Assembly (NCBI GenBank): GCA_964441275.1
Contig: CAYTUG010000006.1
Location: forward strand, 1-64,000
Source: SZUA-584 sp964441275
GTDB taxonomy: Bacteria; Bacillota; Clostridia; Christensenellales; SZUA-584
DNA length: 64,000 nt
Direction of reading: 5' to 3'
The notes below the pieces were generated by a model. The model was not told the origin of the DNA and searched no databases. It saw only the letters and a program-made list of their open reading frames with translations. Positions 63,163 through 64,000 of this stretch are shown piece after piece; position 1 is the stretch's first letter, and every line of letters starts with the position of its first letter. A program made the translations under genes and the position numbers.

Positions 63163-64000
63163 GATTTCTCCTTTATCTTGCAAAGCTTTTCGACAATCAT
63201 ATCGGGGGAAGGTATAACGCCTCCGGTAGTGCCTGCAAAATGTACGGGACGCGCCCCGTTAACTGCAAGCCGGACGTCTTCAACCATCTGGCCCATGCTC
63301 ATCTCTATGGCTAAAAACGCCGTGCAATTTTTTGCCGCCGCCGCAATCACATCCGACGGGAAAGGCCACACTGTAATAGGGCGTATCATACCAACTTTTA
63401 TACCGTTTTGGCGCGCTTTATCAATTGCGTTTTTGACTATCCGGGAGGTGGTGCCATAAGCAACAATACCTATTTGTGCATCGTCCATCAAATAGGTATC
63501 GTATTGAGTTTCGTTTTGCTCTATCAGCTTATATATTGCGGCGAACTGGTGGCATACTTCATTCATCTTTTCGGGTTCAATGTACAAAGAATTTATTATT
63601 GCGCGTTCTTTTTTACCGTCATAACCGGTGGCAGCCCAGGTTTTTTCGGGCAAAACGCGTTTTTTGGGGGTCTTAAATTCGACAGGCTCCATCATTTGCC
63701 CAATCATGCCATCGCCTAATATCATTGCGGGCACACGGTAACAGTCGGAAGCTTCAAACGCCTCCATAACGCAATCGGCCGCCTCTTGCACCGAGCTTGG
63801 CGCATACACGATAAGCCGGTAATCGCCGTGGCCACCGCCCTTTACAGCCTGAAAGTAATCGGACTGAGCTGCTAATATGCCCCCGAGCCCCGGACCGCTG
63901 CGTACCATATTTACTATAACGCAAGGCAGTTTGGCGCACGCAATATAGCTTATTCCTTCTTGTTTTAAACTGATCCCGGGAGAAGATGATGACGTCATAA
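63153..64000 (-). CDS. 2-oxoacid:ferredoxin oxidoreductase alpha subunit (VorB/KorA-like), partial
   Basis: The reading frame runs off the right end of the window, so the N-terminus is missing; about 280 residues are seen. The segment MTSSSSPGISLKQEGISY is the conserved internal TSSSGPG-type motif of the pyrimidine-binding domain. This is followed by NMVRSGPGLGG, GGGHGDYRLIVYAPSSVQE and the C-terminal MSMGQMVEDVRLAVNGARPV. It most resembles the 3-methyl-2-oxobutanoate dehydrogenase subunit VorB of clostridia. A 4Fe-4S ferredoxin subunit gene would be expected just upstream, outside the window. Confidence 0.9.
   Translation of the reverse strand, partial: MTSSSSPGISLKQEGISYIACAKLPCVIVNMVRSGPGLGGILAAQSDYFQAVKGGGHGDYRLIVYAPSSVQEAADCVMEAFEASDCYRVPAMILGDGMIGQMMEPVEFKTPKKRVLPEKTWAATGYDGKKERAIINSLYIEPEKMNEVCHQFAAIYKLIEQNETQYDTYLMDDAQIGIVAYGTTSRIVKNAIDKARQNGIKVGMIRPITVWPFPSDVIAAAAKNCTAFLAIEMSMGQMVEDVRLAVNGARPVHFAGTTGGVIPSPDMIVEKLCKIKEKSCQ

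Overview
The window looks like a chromosome segment of an anaerobic, low-to-moderate-GC Gram-positive bacterium of the Clostridia type, probably an uncultured lineage. The support is a T-box leader before valS, GTG/TTG starts with strong Shine-Dalgarno (SD) sites, a type IV pilus operon with no secretin gene, lipoteichoic-acid-synthase-like sulfatase-fold membrane proteins, a SleB-type wall hydrolase and a 2-oxoacid:ferredoxin oxidoreductase. No species can be named from the sequence alone. No tRNA, rRNA or CRISPR array was seen.

Layout. 1-6.2 kb: a sugar or polyol catabolic cluster (dhaK-dhaL and a Gfo/Idh oxidoreductase on the minus strand; a UxaC-like amidohydrolase and a TIM-barrel epimerase on the plus strand), bracketed by IS256-family ends. 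6.26-7.57 kb: a decayed IS256-family element. 7.6-9.5 kb: a soluble chemoreceptor fused to a sugar-binding-protein fold. 9.9-11 kb: a yybP-ykoY (Mn2+) riboswitch controlling a CaCA antiporter. 11-20 kb: tadA, a degenerate GGDEF/HD-GYP protein, bactofilin with a membrane partner, an epimerase, a pyridine nucleotide-disulfide oxidoreductase lacking both expected cysteines, a WYL regulator and a FapA-family protein. 20-30.4 kb: a complete minus-strand type IV pilus operon (pilB-pilT-pilC-pilA-pilD-pseudopilins-pilM-pilN-pilO). 30.5-41.4 kb: a lipoprotein, a DUF3810 protein, T-box/valS/folC, and uvrB-uvrA.

41.6-49.3 kb is the most unusual accessory block: three tandem paralogous sulfatase-fold membrane proteins, a YidC insertase fused to a CDP-glycerol glycerophosphotransferase domain, and a small two-helix membrane protein. 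Together they look like a cell-envelope phosphopolymer module. 49.5-51.3 kb: hflK-hflC. 51.4-59.6 kb: a DUF2156 protein, an Eis-like acetyltransferase and an F1Fo ATP synthase operon. In that operon no separate delta gene exists; a delta C-terminal domain is fused to the N-terminus of subunit alpha and the delta N-terminal domain is missing. 59.7-64 kb: a TetR regulator, a SleB-like hydrolase and a VorBAC-type ferredoxin oxidoreductase that runs off the right edge.

The strongest candidates for something undescribed are the delta-alpha ATP synthase fusion and the sulfatase/YidC-glycerophosphotransferase envelope cluster. Next come the Cys-to-Ser oxidoreductase and the cytosolic chemoreceptor with a periplasmic-binding-protein fold.
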